From: Ferruginibacter sp.
GTDB taxonomy: Bacteria; Bacteroidota; Bacteroidia; Chitinophagales; Chitinophagaceae
Length of the DNA: 13,916 nucleotides
Direction of reading: 5' to 3'
NCBI GenBank assembly: GCA_025352435.1
Contig: JANXTN010000031.1
Span: 1 to 13,916, forward strand
Below are positions 6,185 to 13,916 of the stretch, piece after piece. Under the pieces are notes generated by a model that had not been told where the DNA came from, made no database searches, and saw nothing but the letters and a program-made list of their open reading frames with translations. Made by a program: the position numbers and the translations under genes. Positions within the stretch are counted from its first letter, which is position 1, and each line of letters begins with the position of its first letter.

Positions 6185-9100
6185 TTAAAAGGTTACGTTG
6201 ATACCTAGCGCAAATGTTCTTGGGAGTGGCACTTCCACAAAATCGAAACCTCTTGTGCTATTGCTTTGCCCGGCAGTATTTATTTCAGGGTCATAACCGC
6301 TATAGTTATCAAAGCTTACTAAATTTCTGCCTGATGCCGTTACTCTAATATTCTGAATCCATTTCACTTTTGGTTTAAGATCATAGCCCACACTCAACTC
6401 TCTTAATTTTACATAATCGCCTTTTTCAATAAACTCTTCAAAAATCGGGAAAAGTGCTACACTTGTTCCTCTTGGTACTTCTCCTTTCAATTCTTTCTCA
6501 TAATCAACCAATCCACCATAATCTGAACGCTGTCCTACACGGCGGGTAAAATTGAACACATCAAAACCAAATGCCCCGTCAAACTGCAAACGGAAGGATA
6601 GTTTTTTATAATTTACTTCATTGATAAATGATAAAAATTGTTTTGGTAAAGGACTGCCTATTACTTTATTTAATAAACTTCCAGATGGCTGACCATTGGT
6701 TCTTTGAACTGTGTAGGTACCGTTAGGTCCTTGAATACCTTTTTCTCTTTGTGGCAAACCTGCCGGAGTTAACAACAAACTTCCATCAGGATTTCTTGCA
6801 TAAAACTTACTGTAAAAAGCGCCTGCAGCATAGCCATTTACCGCCCCTACCAAACCAAAACCGTCGCCGGATAAAACAAATCCTCCTGACTGAAAACCTG
6901 TTCTGTCCGTTAAAATTTCAATACCACTTACCACATTTTTGTTTTGGCTGTAAGAAACTGTAGAAAGCCATGTAACATTTTTAGATTTTACCGGTACAAA
7001 TCGCAACAATAACTCTATGCCTTTGTTTGATAAATTGCCTATATTTTGTACTTGTTTTGAATAACCACTGCCAGGTGCAAGTGTAATATTTTGAATAAGA
7101 TCTTTTACATCTTTTTTGTAATAATTAAATTCAACACTTATTCTGTCATTCAATAAACTGATATCAGTTCCAACTTCAAATTCTGTTTGTTGCTCCGGCT
7201 TTATTCCCTCATTACCTAAGTTAGCACTTGGGAAATATCCTGTAGAAGAGTTGTATTGGCTCGGATTAAAATTTGTAAATCTTGCAAATGTGTTAATCCC
7301 TGTGAGATTACCAGACCTACCCCAAGCAGCCCTCAATTTTACGCTCGAAATATATTTACTTATTTTTTCGTTCCAGAATTTTTCATTTGATAAAATATAG
7401 GAACCACTCACTTTGGGATAATATTGGTTTCTGTTTTCCTTTCCAAAAACTGACGCCGCATCAGATCTTATTGCGCCGGTAATAAATAATCTATTATCTA
7501 TGTCGAAGGACTGTTGAAGGTATTTGCCCCAAAAAGAACGCTCCTCTCTGTTCTCACCTGCTACTACTGTTCCATTGTTTGTTGTTTGCCCAAAGGGCGC
7601 AAGATTTGTTGCATCTTGAGCAGTAGTAAGTGTTTTGTCATATTGAATTGTTCCACCAATAGTAGTGGTACTTTGAAGCCACTTTTTTATGTCAATTCTG
7701 TAGGTAGCATTAAAATCGTTGTTTAACTGTACTACTGTTGCATCTGCTCTGCGGCTGTATCCGGTGGGGTAAGATGCTGTGGTATTATTGGTGGGAATAA
7801 ATGCAGTTGCAATTTGCGTGTAGTTGTCAATTCCAAAATTATAATCGAAGGTTAAACCCTCTACAGGTTTTATTTTAATAGCGGCATTAGCAATAACTCT
7901 GTTTGTTCTTTGTTTGAAATCAAACCTGTCAATAGCTTCCAAAGGATTTGTTCTTTGAACACCAAGTGCGTTTAAAGTAACGGAAGGATATAAACCAGTT
8001 GTTGGATTTTTGTGTGGATCTACATAATTGTTTGCAAAAATAAATCCGGTAAGTGCACCATAATCTGAATTTATTCCACCGTTTGGAATGTCTCTGCTCA
8101 CGCTGTAACTATAACTTGCCCCTGCTGATAATGAAATGTATTTATTTATTTTTTGATCAAGGCTTAATCTTAAACCGCTTCTATTAAAATTTGTATTACC
8201 TACAATTCCCTGATTGTTTAAGTTAGACAAAGAAAAATAATACTTTGTTTGGCTCGAACCTCCCGAAACTGCTAAACTATTTTCAGTTCCTATTGCTTTT
8301 CTAAAAATCTCGTCCTGATAATCGTAACGGGTTACAGGCTTTGTAGATGCATCAGTTAAATTATTGGGGTTGTTAAATACAAACGGTACTTTATTTACCT
8401 GCAATGTTTTTCTTATTGAACTAGTTTTTAGTTGTGTGCTGAAGGTGATTGTAGGTTTACCTTCCTTACCTCTTTTTGTAAATAATTGCACCACACCGTT
8501 ATTTGCTCTGGAACCATAAATAGCTGCAGCAGATGCACCTTTCAAAATTTCGATATGGTCAATGTCATTGGGGTTTATATCTGCTAGTCTATTTTGAGAT
8601 CCTCCACCAAGGTCAATCAACTGGCGGGAATCATTATTGATGATCACTCCATCTAACAAATAAAGTGGATCTGATGAACCGCCTAAGGTGCTTACACCTC
8701 TCATAGTAATGCTAATGCCACCTGCAGGGTTGCCGGAGTTTTGGTTAACCTGTGCGCCAACTACTTTTCCTTGCAAAGCTCCATCAATTGACGATGCGCC
8801 ACTATTTCTTATATCTTTCGCAGAAACTGTAGCTATAGCATTTCCTAATTTTCGTTTACTTGTTGCTACAAGCGTACCTGTAACAACTACCTCATCTAAG
8901 CCTAGAACGTCGGTTGATAAAATATTGTTTGCAGAATATTCGTTTTCACCTGCGAGAATTTTTAAAGTACTTGTGTTTACCTTATAACTGACACCGGAAT
9001 ATTCAAGCACATATGTTCCGGGTTTAAGGTTAGCATTGATAAGATAATTTCCATCTGGGTCTGTAACAGCGCCAAAGTTTGTTTTCTTTATGGACACATT

Positions 9101-9241
9101 TGCATTGGTTACCGTCTTGCCTGTGTTGTCTGTAATTTTTCCGGAAATACGAACCTGCGCCATAGATGAAAATCCTGCTAAAAGAAACAGAATAACCAGT
9201 AGGCTTGGCAGACGCAGAAATTGTTTAATAAATTTTTTCAT
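6185..9241 (-). CDS. SusC/RagA-family TonB-dependent outer-membrane transporter
   Basis: SusC proteins are TonB-driven beta-barrels that import oligomers with their SusD partner. This one is 1018 residues, a normal length. Residues 1-29 form a Sec signal peptide ending SSMAQ. Residues about 31-109 form a carboxypeptidase-regulatory-like domain (ISGKITDNTGK; DPDGNYLI). LDEVVVTGT (115-123) is the TonB-box-like segment before the plug (about 120-260), which contains DPLYLLDGVIIN and EILKGASAAAIYGSRA (231-246). The rest is barrel strands, ending in the aromatic residue of LGINVTF. There is no extra N-terminal STN domain, so a sigma/anti-sigma signalling partner is not expected. It is the first gene of a minus-strand cluster, divergent from a DeoR-type regulator, which points to control by a repressor. 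No glycoside hydrolase is encoded nearby, unlike a classical polysaccharide-utilisation locus. Confidence 0.95.
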   Translation of the reverse strand: MKKFIKQFLRLPSLLVILFLLAGFSSMAQVRISGKITDNTGKTVTNANVSIKKTNFGAVTDPDGNYLINANLKPGTYVLEYSGVSYKVNTSTLKILAGENEYSANNILSTDVLGLDEVVVTGTLVATSKRKLGNAIATVSAKDIRNSGASSIDGALQGKVVGAQVNQNSGNPAGGISITMRGVSTLGGSSDPLYLLDGVIINNDSRQLIDLGGGSQNRLADINPNDIDHIEILKGASAAAIYGSRANNGVVQLFTKRGKEGKPTITFSTQLKTSSIRKTLQVNKVPFVFNNPNNLTDASTKPVTRYDYQDEIFRKAIGTENSLAVSGGSSQTKYYFSLSNLNNQGIVGNTNFNRSGLRLSLDQKINKYISLSAGASYSYSVSRDIPNGGINSDYGALTGFIFANNYVDPHKNPTTGLYPSVTLNALGVQRTNPLEAIDRFDFKQRTNRVIANAAIKIKPVEGLTFDYNFGIDNYTQIATAFIPTNNTTASYPTGYSRRADATVVQLNNDFNATYRIDIKKWLQSTTTIGGTIQYDKTLTTAQDATNLAPFGQTTNNGTVVAGENREERSFWGKYLQQSFDIDNRLFITGAIRSDAASVFGKENRNQYYPKVSGSYILSNEKFWNEKISKYISSVKLRAAWGRSGNLTGINTFARFTNFNPSQYNSSTGYFPSANLGNEGIKPEQQTEFEVGTDISLLNDRISVEFNYYKKDVKDLIQNITLAPGSGYSKQVQNIGNLSNKGIELLLRFVPVKSKNVTWLSTVSYSQNKNVVSGIEILTDRTGFQSGGFVLSGDGFGLVGAVNGYAAGAFYSKFYARNPDGSLLLTPAGLPQREKGIQGPNGTYTVQRTNGQPSGSLLNKVIGSPLPKQFLSFINEVNYKKLSFRLQFDGAFGFDVFNFTRRVGQRSDYGGLVDYEKELKGEVPRGTSVALFPIFEEFIEKGDYVKLRELSVGYDLKPKVKWIQNIRVTASGRNLVSFDNYSGYDPEINTAGQSNSTRGFDFVEVPLPRTFALGINVTF

Positions 9242-9525
9242 GAGTAATATTTTTGGTAGATAATTAGATGCTAAGGGAACGAAGTAACATTCAATATTGC
9301 AGTTGTTTTAAATTGAAAACATTACGCAGTTGCCTCAGACACAGGAAAAGTAAAATAAAAACCGCAAAAAAATGCAACTCACATAGCAAATAGTTATAAA
9401 GTTTATCCACAATTTACGTATCGAAATGTGTATTATCTTTAACATCCCCAATTTAAAATTTAATTAATTTACAAACCTTGCGGATATTTGCGTTTTTAAT
9501 ACCTAACTAATTTTCAACTGAAAGC
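9242..9525. promoter_or_regulatory. Divergent regulatory region between susC and the DeoR-type gene
   Basis: This 284-bp AT-rich region must carry the promoters of both genes. Near susC it holds two direct GCAGTTG repeats (9299-9305 and 9326-9332, 27 bp apart) flanking an imperfect palindrome GTTTT-aaattg-AAAAC (9305-9320). A GCAACT in inverted orientation follows at 9374-9379. These are candidate operator elements for the adjacent repressor. On the minus strand, TTG (9412-9410) and TATTTG (9392-9387), 17 bp apart, loosely resemble a Bacteroidota promoter for susC. No convincing consensus was found for the regulator gene. There is no sign of a coding region. Confidence 0.4.
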
Positions 9526-10272
9526 ATGCTCAAAAAAGAGAGACAGGCTGTTATTTTACGAAATGTAAACCTGCACAATCGATTACTGGTTACAGATCTT
9601 AGTGAAGAAATTAAAGTCTCAGAAGATACTATCAGGCGAGATTTGCAGGAGCTTGCAGATGATGGAAAACTTATAAAAGTACATGGCGGGGCGCTGTCAA
9701 AATCGTTTCACAATTCCTTTAATTCATCTGCAGTTTATGCAATGGAAAATAAAAAGATTATTGCTCAAAAGGCTGTGACACTTATTAAAGATGGCATGTT
9801 TGTTTTAACGAGTGGGGGTACAACGATAATAGAAATGGCAAAAGCGCTTCCACAGGATTTACATGCTACTTTTATTACAGGCAGTGTGCCGGCTGCATTT
9901 GAATACATGAAACATCCAAATATTGAAATTGTTTTAATAGGTGATAAACTATCTAAAGGCTCGCAAATAACCGTTGGTGGGGAAGCGATTGCAAAAATAA
10001 GACAGATCAGAGCTGACATTTGTTTCTTAGGAATTAATGCCTTGCATATCAACCATGGGCTGACGGATAACGACTGGGACATTGTACAGGTAAAAAAAGC
10101 TATGATGGAATCGTCAGCAAAAAATGTAGTACTGACTATTTCTGAAAAAATAAACACTACCCAACGTATTCGGATTTGTGATACAAAAAATATTGATATT
10201 ATTGTGACAGAATTACCAGAAGGTGATGAATTGCTGCATCCATTTAAAAAGATCGGATTAAAAATATTGTAA
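9526..10272 (+). CDS. DeoR/GlpR-family transcriptional regulator
   Basis: This is a 248-residue DNA-binding regulator, the standard size for the family. Residues 1-57 form the winged helix-turn-helix: KERQAVIL at the start, recognition region VSEDTIRRDLQEL (31-43), then DDGKLIKVHGGAL (45-57). From about residue 75 comes the DeoR C-terminal sensor domain, whose fold is related to sugar-phosphate isomerases: LTSGGTTIIEMAKAL, then GDKL, VGGEA, DICFLGINAL and GLTDND. Members usually repress sugar catabolism genes and are released by a phosphorylated sugar. Divergent transcription from susC suggests control of susCD, perhaps also murQ and the nagB-like gene, with an amino-sugar phosphate as a reasonable but unproven ligand. 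A terminator follows, so the gene is probably monocistronic. Confidence 0.93.
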   Translation: MLKKERQAVILRNVNLHNRLLVTDLSEEIKVSEDTIRRDLQELADDGKLIKVHGGALSKSFHNSFNSSAVYAMENKKIIAQKAVTLIKDGMFVLTSGGTTIIEMAKALPQDLHATFITGSVPAAFEYMKHPNIEIVLIGDKLSKGSQITVGGEAIAKIRQIRADICFLGINALHINHGLTDNDWDIVQVKKAMMESSAKNVVLTISEKINTTQRIRICDTKNIDIIVTELPEGDELLHPFKKIGLKIL

Positions 10273-10302
10273 GTCTGAATTGAGTAATCCCCCGAAAAAC
10301 CG

Positions 10303-10348
10303 AAAAAAATTCCACATCACAAAAGGGTGTGGATTTTTATTTTTGTTG
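10303..10348 (+). terminator. Intrinsic terminator after the DeoR-type gene
   Basis: CCACATC (10312-10318) pairs with GGTGTGG (10326-10332) through six Watson-Crick pairs and one G-U pair, around a 7-nt loop. An outer A-run (10305-10309) pairs with T 10334-10338 past one bulged base. Downstream is TTTTTATTTTTG. It lies about 30 bp after the regulator's stop and separates it from the LOG-family gene. The outer A/T stem might also work weakly in reverse, but no minus-strand gene needs it. Confidence 0.75.
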
Positions 10349-10428
10349 TAAAACCTTTGTTGTTTTAAAATTAATGCTGACAATTAAAATTTATTAATGA
10401 CTTTACAATCTCTTTAATAATAGTTATC

Positions 10429-10965
10429 ATGAGCATAAAAGCAATATCAGTTTTTTGTGGAAGTAAATTTGGTAAAAATCCCGTGTATGAAGAGCACACA
10501 AGATCTCTTGGAAAATTGCTTGCAGAAAAAAATATTGATGTGATTTACGGAGGTGGAAACCGAGGCCTGATGGGCGCTGTAGCTAATGCTGTTTTGGATA
10601 ATAAAGGCAATGTTACTGGCATTATTCCCGAACTTTTGCAAACAAAAGAAATTACACATGAATCACTTACAGAAACACATGTGGTAGATGGAATGCATAG
10701 TCGAAAAAAAATGATTTATGAAAAATGCGATGCCGCTATTATTTTACCTGGTGGGTATGGTACGCTTGATGAAGTTTTTGAAATGCTTACCTGGAATCAA
10801 TTAAAAATTCACAGCAAAAAGATTTTCATTTTAAACTCAGCAGGTTTTTATGACCACCTTGTAGCACATATTTCCCATTTGCACTATGAAGGCTTTTTAT
10901 ACAATCACCCTGATGACCAGCTCACAGTAATCAATGAGCCTGTTGCACTTTTAAAATATCTTTAG
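10429..10965 (+). CDS. LOG-family protein (TIGR00730-type nucleotide 5'-monophosphate phosphoribohydrolase)
   Basis: LOG-family enzymes hydrolyse nucleoside 5'-monophosphates, in some cases cytokinin ribotides, to a free base and ribose-5-phosphate. The 178-residue protein has a Rossmann-like fold with the expected sequence landmarks: SVFCGSKFG at the start (compare the usual VFCGS), YGGGNRGLMGAVA (40-52), the catalytic SRKKM motif (91-95) and PGGYGTLDE (107-115) with Glu115. Length and motifs are complete. In most bacteria the physiological substrate is unknown, and a cytokinin role should not be assumed. It lies after the regulator's terminator with its own 80-bp leader. Its TAG stop (10963-10965) overlaps the TAA of the convergent outer-membrane protein gene (10962-10964). 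It has no obvious link to the amino-sugar genes. Confidence 0.93.
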   Translation: MSIKAISVFCGSKFGKNPVYEEHTRSLGKLLAEKNIDVIYGGGNRGLMGAVANAVLDNKGNVTGIIPELLQTKEITHESLTETHVVDGMHSRKKMIYEKCDAAIILPGGYGTLDEVFEMLTWNQLKIHSKKIFILNSAGFYDHLVAHISHLHYEGFLYNHPDDQLTVINEPVALLKYL

Positions 10966-11618
10966 AATCTTCTGCGCTCCGTTCTTCTGTTTTCGTTTCT
11001 TCCATCTTTGCCTTGAAATAAGGCGATGTTATATCCTGCTCGTATTACAGGTGTTACCCTGCCTTGGTTATCAGTGTAGGGGGAATTAGATTTTTTAAGA
11101 ATATCAAATAATACAGAAATGTAGTAAAAAGTTTTATTGTTGGCATCCCTTCCGCTGGCAAACCCCGGCCCTATTAAAAAACTGGGAACATTTATTTTAG
11201 TTACAACATCAGGAATTCCATTGCCGTAAATCTGTTTGTACTGTATAAAATTATATTCATATTGTGCATGTGCAAACAAGAATTTTACGGGATATAACCT
11301 TACAAATGCACTGGGCCCAATTACAGATTGACGTAGCTTTTGCGTGGTATAATAATCTCTTTGCGAAAAATAACTATAGCTTAAACCCACAGCTACATCT
11401 ACATACTTATTTACACTATATCCAAAATAAGGACCTATCCCCACAGAAAAATTACCCGAACCTAAACCTAATGCCACGTTTCCTCCTGCAAATAAATTTT
11501 CCTTTTTAAATCCTCCTTCTTTTATTTCCTGCTCCTCTTCTACTTTCTTTTCTGTTTGCGCTTTTACGGTTGATAAAAGAACAAAACCAAAGCTCATTAA
11601 CATAACCATTTTCTTCAT
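10962..11618 (-). CDS. Predicted outer-membrane beta-barrel protein with Arg-rich tail
   Basis: No specific function is recognised. From the ATG at 11618 the product is 218 residues. An upstream in-frame TTG would add seven charged residues in front of a good signal peptide, so the ATG is preferred. Residues 1-20 are a Sec signal ending STVKA before Gln21. An acidic linker (KKVEEEQEIKE) follows, then alternating amphipathic strands rich in Gly, Tyr and Phe (NVALGLGSGNFSVGIGPYFG; VAVGLSYSYFS; FLFAHAQYEYNF), typical of a small 8-strand porin-like barrel. After the last strand-like segment (AGYNIALF) comes a tail of about 17 residues with seven arginines (GRNENRRTERRRF), unusual for a barrel C-terminus although it ends in Phe. 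The gene follows the GlcD-type oxidase by 28 bp on the same strand without a hairpin, so co-transcription is plausible. Confidence 0.8.
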   Translation of the reverse strand: MKKMVMLMSFGFVLLSTVKAQTEKKVEEEQEIKEGGFKKENLFAGGNVALGLGSGNFSVGIGPYFGYSVNKYVDVAVGLSYSYFSQRDYYTTQKLRQSVIGPSAFVRLYPVKFLFAHAQYEYNFIQYKQIYGNGIPDVVTKINVPSFLIGPGFASGRDANNKTFYYISVLFDILKKSNSPYTDNQGRVTPVIRAGYNIALFQGKDGRNENRRTERRRF

Positions 11619-11646
11619 ACTAATTTTTTTATTTTTCAAGTTCTGT

Positions 11647-13068
11647 TTACTTCAAATCAAAAATTTTACCAGTATTTAAAATATTGTTTGGATCAAAAGT
11701 TTTTTTAATTCCCCGCATGATATTCAATGTTACTTCATCAAACATAATGGGGATAAATTCTTTTTGTATCAATCCAATTCCATGCTCACCGCTGATGGTA
11801 CCGCCTAAAGATTTTATCAAAACAAAAAGCGCTTTTAATGCAGGAACTATTTTTTCATTATTGAGACTATATACACATCCTTCTTTTTTTATGCGTACAT
11901 GCAAATTACCATCGCCTGCATGACCATAGCAAACAACTTCAAAATCGTATTGAATGCTCAAATCCTTTATTCCTTTTATTAGCTTAGGCAATTCAGCCCT
12001 TGGCACCACTGTATCTTCTTCAATGGTATAGCCATCAATTTTCACCGCCTCTGCAACTCTCCTCCGAAGCTTCCACAATTCCGCTTTTTGCTGCGCATCA
12101 TCGGCAAAATATATTTCACCACAATCAAAACCGGCAAGCACATTGGCAATGGCTTCTATTTCTTTCATCAACACATCCATATCATTTCCATCCACTTCAA
12201 TAATTATATGCGCTGCCACATCATCATCAATTTTTACGGAACTGCTGTCAACAAATTTGCTTACAATTTTTAATGCGTTTGCTTCAACCAATTCCAATGC
12301 ACTTGGGGTAAAACCTGCACGAAATATGGCGCTTACAGCAGCTCCGGCTTTTTCAAGATCATTAAAAGGAACCAGCATTAACAGGTCGTGTGTTGGATGC
12401 GGTATTAGTTTCAACACAATCTTTGTCACCAACCCAAGTGTACCTTCGCTGCCAACTATCAACTGCGTTAAATTATAACCTGTAGAATTTTTTAAAACGT
12501 TCGCACCTGTCCATATAATTTCTCCCGTGGGCAAAACAACCTGTAGATTTAAAACATAATCTTTTACCACACCATATTTTACAGCCTTTGGGCCGCCACT
12601 ATTTTCCGCAATATTGCCACCAATAAAACAACTGCCATAACTGCTTGGGTCCGGCGGATAAAACAATCCTTTTTCCTTTACGGCATTTTGCAACACCTGT
12701 GTTATCACACCGGGTTCGGTTGTAACCTGTAAATTTTTCTCGTCTATATCGAGAATGCTGTTCATACGTTGAAACGAAATAATTACGCCGCCATATTGTG
12801 CTAGGGCTCCACCACTCAATCCTGTGCCTGCACCTCTCGGCGTTACCGGAATTTTATGAGCATTGCAAATCTTCATCACTTCGCTAATCTCTTCTGCGGT
12901 GCGTGGTTTTATAACAATATCAGGTAAAAAGTAAAGATTTTCAGTTTCATCTTTTGCACAATTGTCAAGCGTTTCTTCGTCAACAAAAACATTTTCATCG
13001 CCCACAATATTTTTAAATGCTGCTGAATATTCACTGTAAGATTTAGTCCTTTCCGCAACAATTTCCAT
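11647..13068 (-). CDS. FAD-linked oxidase of the GlcD/D-lactate dehydrogenase family
   Basis: This 473-residue flavoprotein belongs to the vanillyl-alcohol-oxidase/PCMH superfamily that includes GlcD (glycolate oxidase subunit) and D-lactate dehydrogenases. The FAD-binding half includes KPRTAEEISEVM (54-65), PVTPRGAGTGLSGGAL (74-89), YPPDPSS (137-143), GGNIAENSGGPKAVKYG (150-166) and VGSEGTLGLVTK (205-216). The C-terminal oxidase half has the metal/substrate histidine motif GHAGDGNLH (382-390) and SGEHGIG (426-432), and ends NILNTGKIF. All expected parts are present and the length is standard for a single-chain enzyme without an iron-sulfur extension. It oxidises a 2-hydroxy acid, D-lactate or glycolate, passing electrons to an acceptor not visible here. 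D-lactate released by MurQ about 8 kb away is an attractive substrate, but the genes are not in one operon. It starts 81 bp after the PorP/SprF stop. Confidence 0.93.
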   Translation of the reverse strand: MEIVAERTKSYSEYSAAFKNIVGDENVFVDEETLDNCAKDETENLYFLPDIVIKPRTAEEISEVMKICNAHKIPVTPRGAGTGLSGGALAQYGGVIISFQRMNSILDIDEKNLQVTTEPGVITQVLQNAVKEKGLFYPPDPSSYGSCFIGGNIAENSGGPKAVKYGVVKDYVLNLQVVLPTGEIIWTGANVLKNSTGYNLTQLIVGSEGTLGLVTKIVLKLIPHPTHDLLMLVPFNDLEKAGAAVSAIFRAGFTPSALELVEANALKIVSKFVDSSSVKIDDDVAAHIIIEVDGNDMDVLMKEIEAIANVLAGFDCGEIYFADDAQQKAELWKLRRRVAEAVKIDGYTIEEDTVVPRAELPKLIKGIKDLSIQYDFEVVCYGHAGDGNLHVRIKKEGCVYSLNNEKIVPALKALFVLIKSLGGTISGEHGIGLIQKEFIPIMFDEVTLNIMRGIKKTFDPNNILNTGKIFDLK

Positions 13069-13149
13069 GGAGTTAATTTTAGGTAAAGTTCGTATTTATG
13101 AAGTAATGGTGTAGGAGCAAAATAATTTATAAGTAAGAAAACAACTAAC

Positions 13150-13916
13150 TTAAAACTTAGGACACAAAGTTTGTCTGTCGCTGTTGCCGGGATAAAAACC
13201 TTTTTTTACAATGCTGAATTCTGCAGCACCACGGTAGTTATTAAAAGTTTTTAAAGGAGAAACAGTAGCATCGTAGCTAAATGTAAAAGCAGTTTTTTTT
13301 GTTTCAAAACCAATTGTAGGTATAATGGCATCTTTGTACCTGTAATATAGCCCTGCTATTAATTGAGTTTCACCAAACTCCGAAAGATTGTAATTGGCAT
13401 TGATACCGGCATTTAATTCTATAGAACGTTGCTGTGTTGTAAAATAAATATTTGGGTTGATGATCACCCGTGGACTTACTTTTAAAATAGCATTTACAAA
13501 ACCTATCTGTCTCATTGGAATTTTTCCTGCATCCGTATTGTCGCCAAAAAAGCTTTCCTTGGGTTTATTTACGTGATGAATGGAATAGCCGGCATTTATA
13601 TAAATATCTTCTTTTGGAAAATATGCGTAGTTTAAACCAACCTGCATATCAAAATAACTGATATTGAGATTTGTGAACTGTACCCCCGTTGTAGTGTTTC
13701 CATCAAAAAATTTTCCGTTAAACTGATCAGGAAATTTTAATGCACTTGGATCAATTCTTTTTGAAGCATAACCAAGATTAAAGCCAGCACTTAACAAACT
13801 GCTTAATCCCAGCATTTGATGATATGCAACAGATGCATAAAATTTATCTGATCGAAGTCCCCCGCTACCGGCTTGGTCACTTAAAATTACGCCTCCTAAC
13901 CCAAGCCAGCCATTTT
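13150..13916 (-). CDS. PorP/SprF-family type IX secretion system membrane protein (N-terminus outside window)
   Basis: The reading frame is open to the window edge, so the Met at 13815 is internal. Translation beyond it continues as NGWLGLGGVILSDQAGSG and SDKFYASVAYHQMLG, typical of the family. About 255 residues are visible of an expected 300-350, so the signal peptide and first strands are missing. Family features are the AYHQMLG/SAGFNLGYASKRIDPSAL stretch, repeated outer-membrane strands (LNISYFDMQVGLNYAYFP; INAGYSIHH), YDATVSPL near the end, and a Cys-containing terminus CPKF. Members are linked to type IX secretion and gliding in Bacteroidota. Many genomes carry several paralogues, often beside large secreted adhesins, so whether this copy is essential cannot be judged. 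Confidence 0.9.
   Translation of the reverse strand, partial: NGWLGLGGVILSDQAGSGGLRSDKFYASVAYHQMLGLSSLLSAGFNLGYASKRIDPSALKFPDQFNGKFFDGNTTTGVQFTNLNISYFDMQVGLNYAYFPKEDIYINAGYSIHHVNKPKESFFGDNTDAGKIPMRQIGFVNAILKVSPRVIINPNIYFTTQQRSIELNAGINANYNLSEFGETQLIAGLYYRYKDAIIPTIGFETKKTAFTFSYDATVSPLKTFNNYRGAAEFSIVKKGFYPGNSDRQTLCPKF

Noticed and set aside
4835..9241. A classical polysaccharide-utilisation locus
   Set aside because: SusC and SusD are present but there is no glycoside hydrolase, polysaccharide lyase, sulfatase or hybrid two-component sensor in the window. The partners are recycling enzymes.
9248..9255. TATTTTTG on the plus strand, a match to the Bacteroidota -7 promoter consensus
   Set aside because: It lies next to the susC start, about 270 bp from the regulator gene it would serve, and has no -33 partner. 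In an AT-rich gap it is likely chance.
9765..10157. Minus-strand open frame of 130 codons inside the DeoR-type gene
   Set aside because: It is an antisense shadow of a well-supported regulator gene. Its Cys/Ile/Ser-rich product is typical of an antisense frame.
11619..11639. TTG start adding seven residues to the outer-membrane barrel protein
   Set aside because: The ATG at 11618 gives a clean signal peptide directly at the N-terminus; the TTG version only adds a charged lead.

Overview
The window comes from an AT-rich Bacteroidota genome, most likely from or near Chitinophagaceae. A SusC/SusD outer-membrane pair, a PorP/SprF-family protein, a fused NagB/PIG-L protein and AT-rich leaders without clear Shine-Dalgarno sites all fit this. 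No rRNA, tRNA, CRISPR array, transposase or phage gene was found. The placement rests on protein families, not on a marker gene.

Layout from left to right: (1) 2-112, the last codons of an unidentified plus-strand gene, then a hairpin-bearing intergenic element (about 191-270) that resembles a repeat I remember from other Bacteroidota genomes. (2) 328-2250 (minus), a 640-residue glucosamine-6-phosphate deaminase-like domain fused to a PIG-L/LmbE deacetylase domain. It is divergent from murQ (2383-3207, plus). (3) 3208-3583, a gene-poor convergent region bracketed by inverted GTGGG/CTAG-type repeat tracts. (4) 3584-9241, a minus-strand cluster susC > susD > anmK, with a strong intrinsic terminator between susD and anmK. 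(5) 9526-10272 (plus), a DeoR-family repressor divergent from susC, ending in a terminator. (6) 10429-10965 (plus), a LOG-family nucleotide phosphoribohydrolase, whose stop overlaps the stop of a convergent minus-strand outer-membrane protein (10962-11618). (7) Upstream of that protein on the same strand, a GlcD-type FAD oxidase (11647-13068) and a PorP/SprF protein cut by the right edge.

The left two-thirds reads as one amino-sugar and peptidoglycan-recycling locus. SusCD would bring an oligomer, plausibly muropeptides or amino-sugar glycans, across the outer membrane. AnmK makes MurNAc-6-P from anhydro-MurNAc, and MurQ splits MurNAc-6-P into GlcNAc-6-P and D-lactate. The fused deacetylase/deaminase-like protein could act on GlcNAc-6-P or a related amino sugar. 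The DeoR-type protein could sense a sugar phosphate. The GlcD-type oxidase could use the released D-lactate, though it is not in the same operon. The kinase and etherase steps rest on well-conserved families. The SusCD substrate, the role of the fusion and the D-lactate link are inference.
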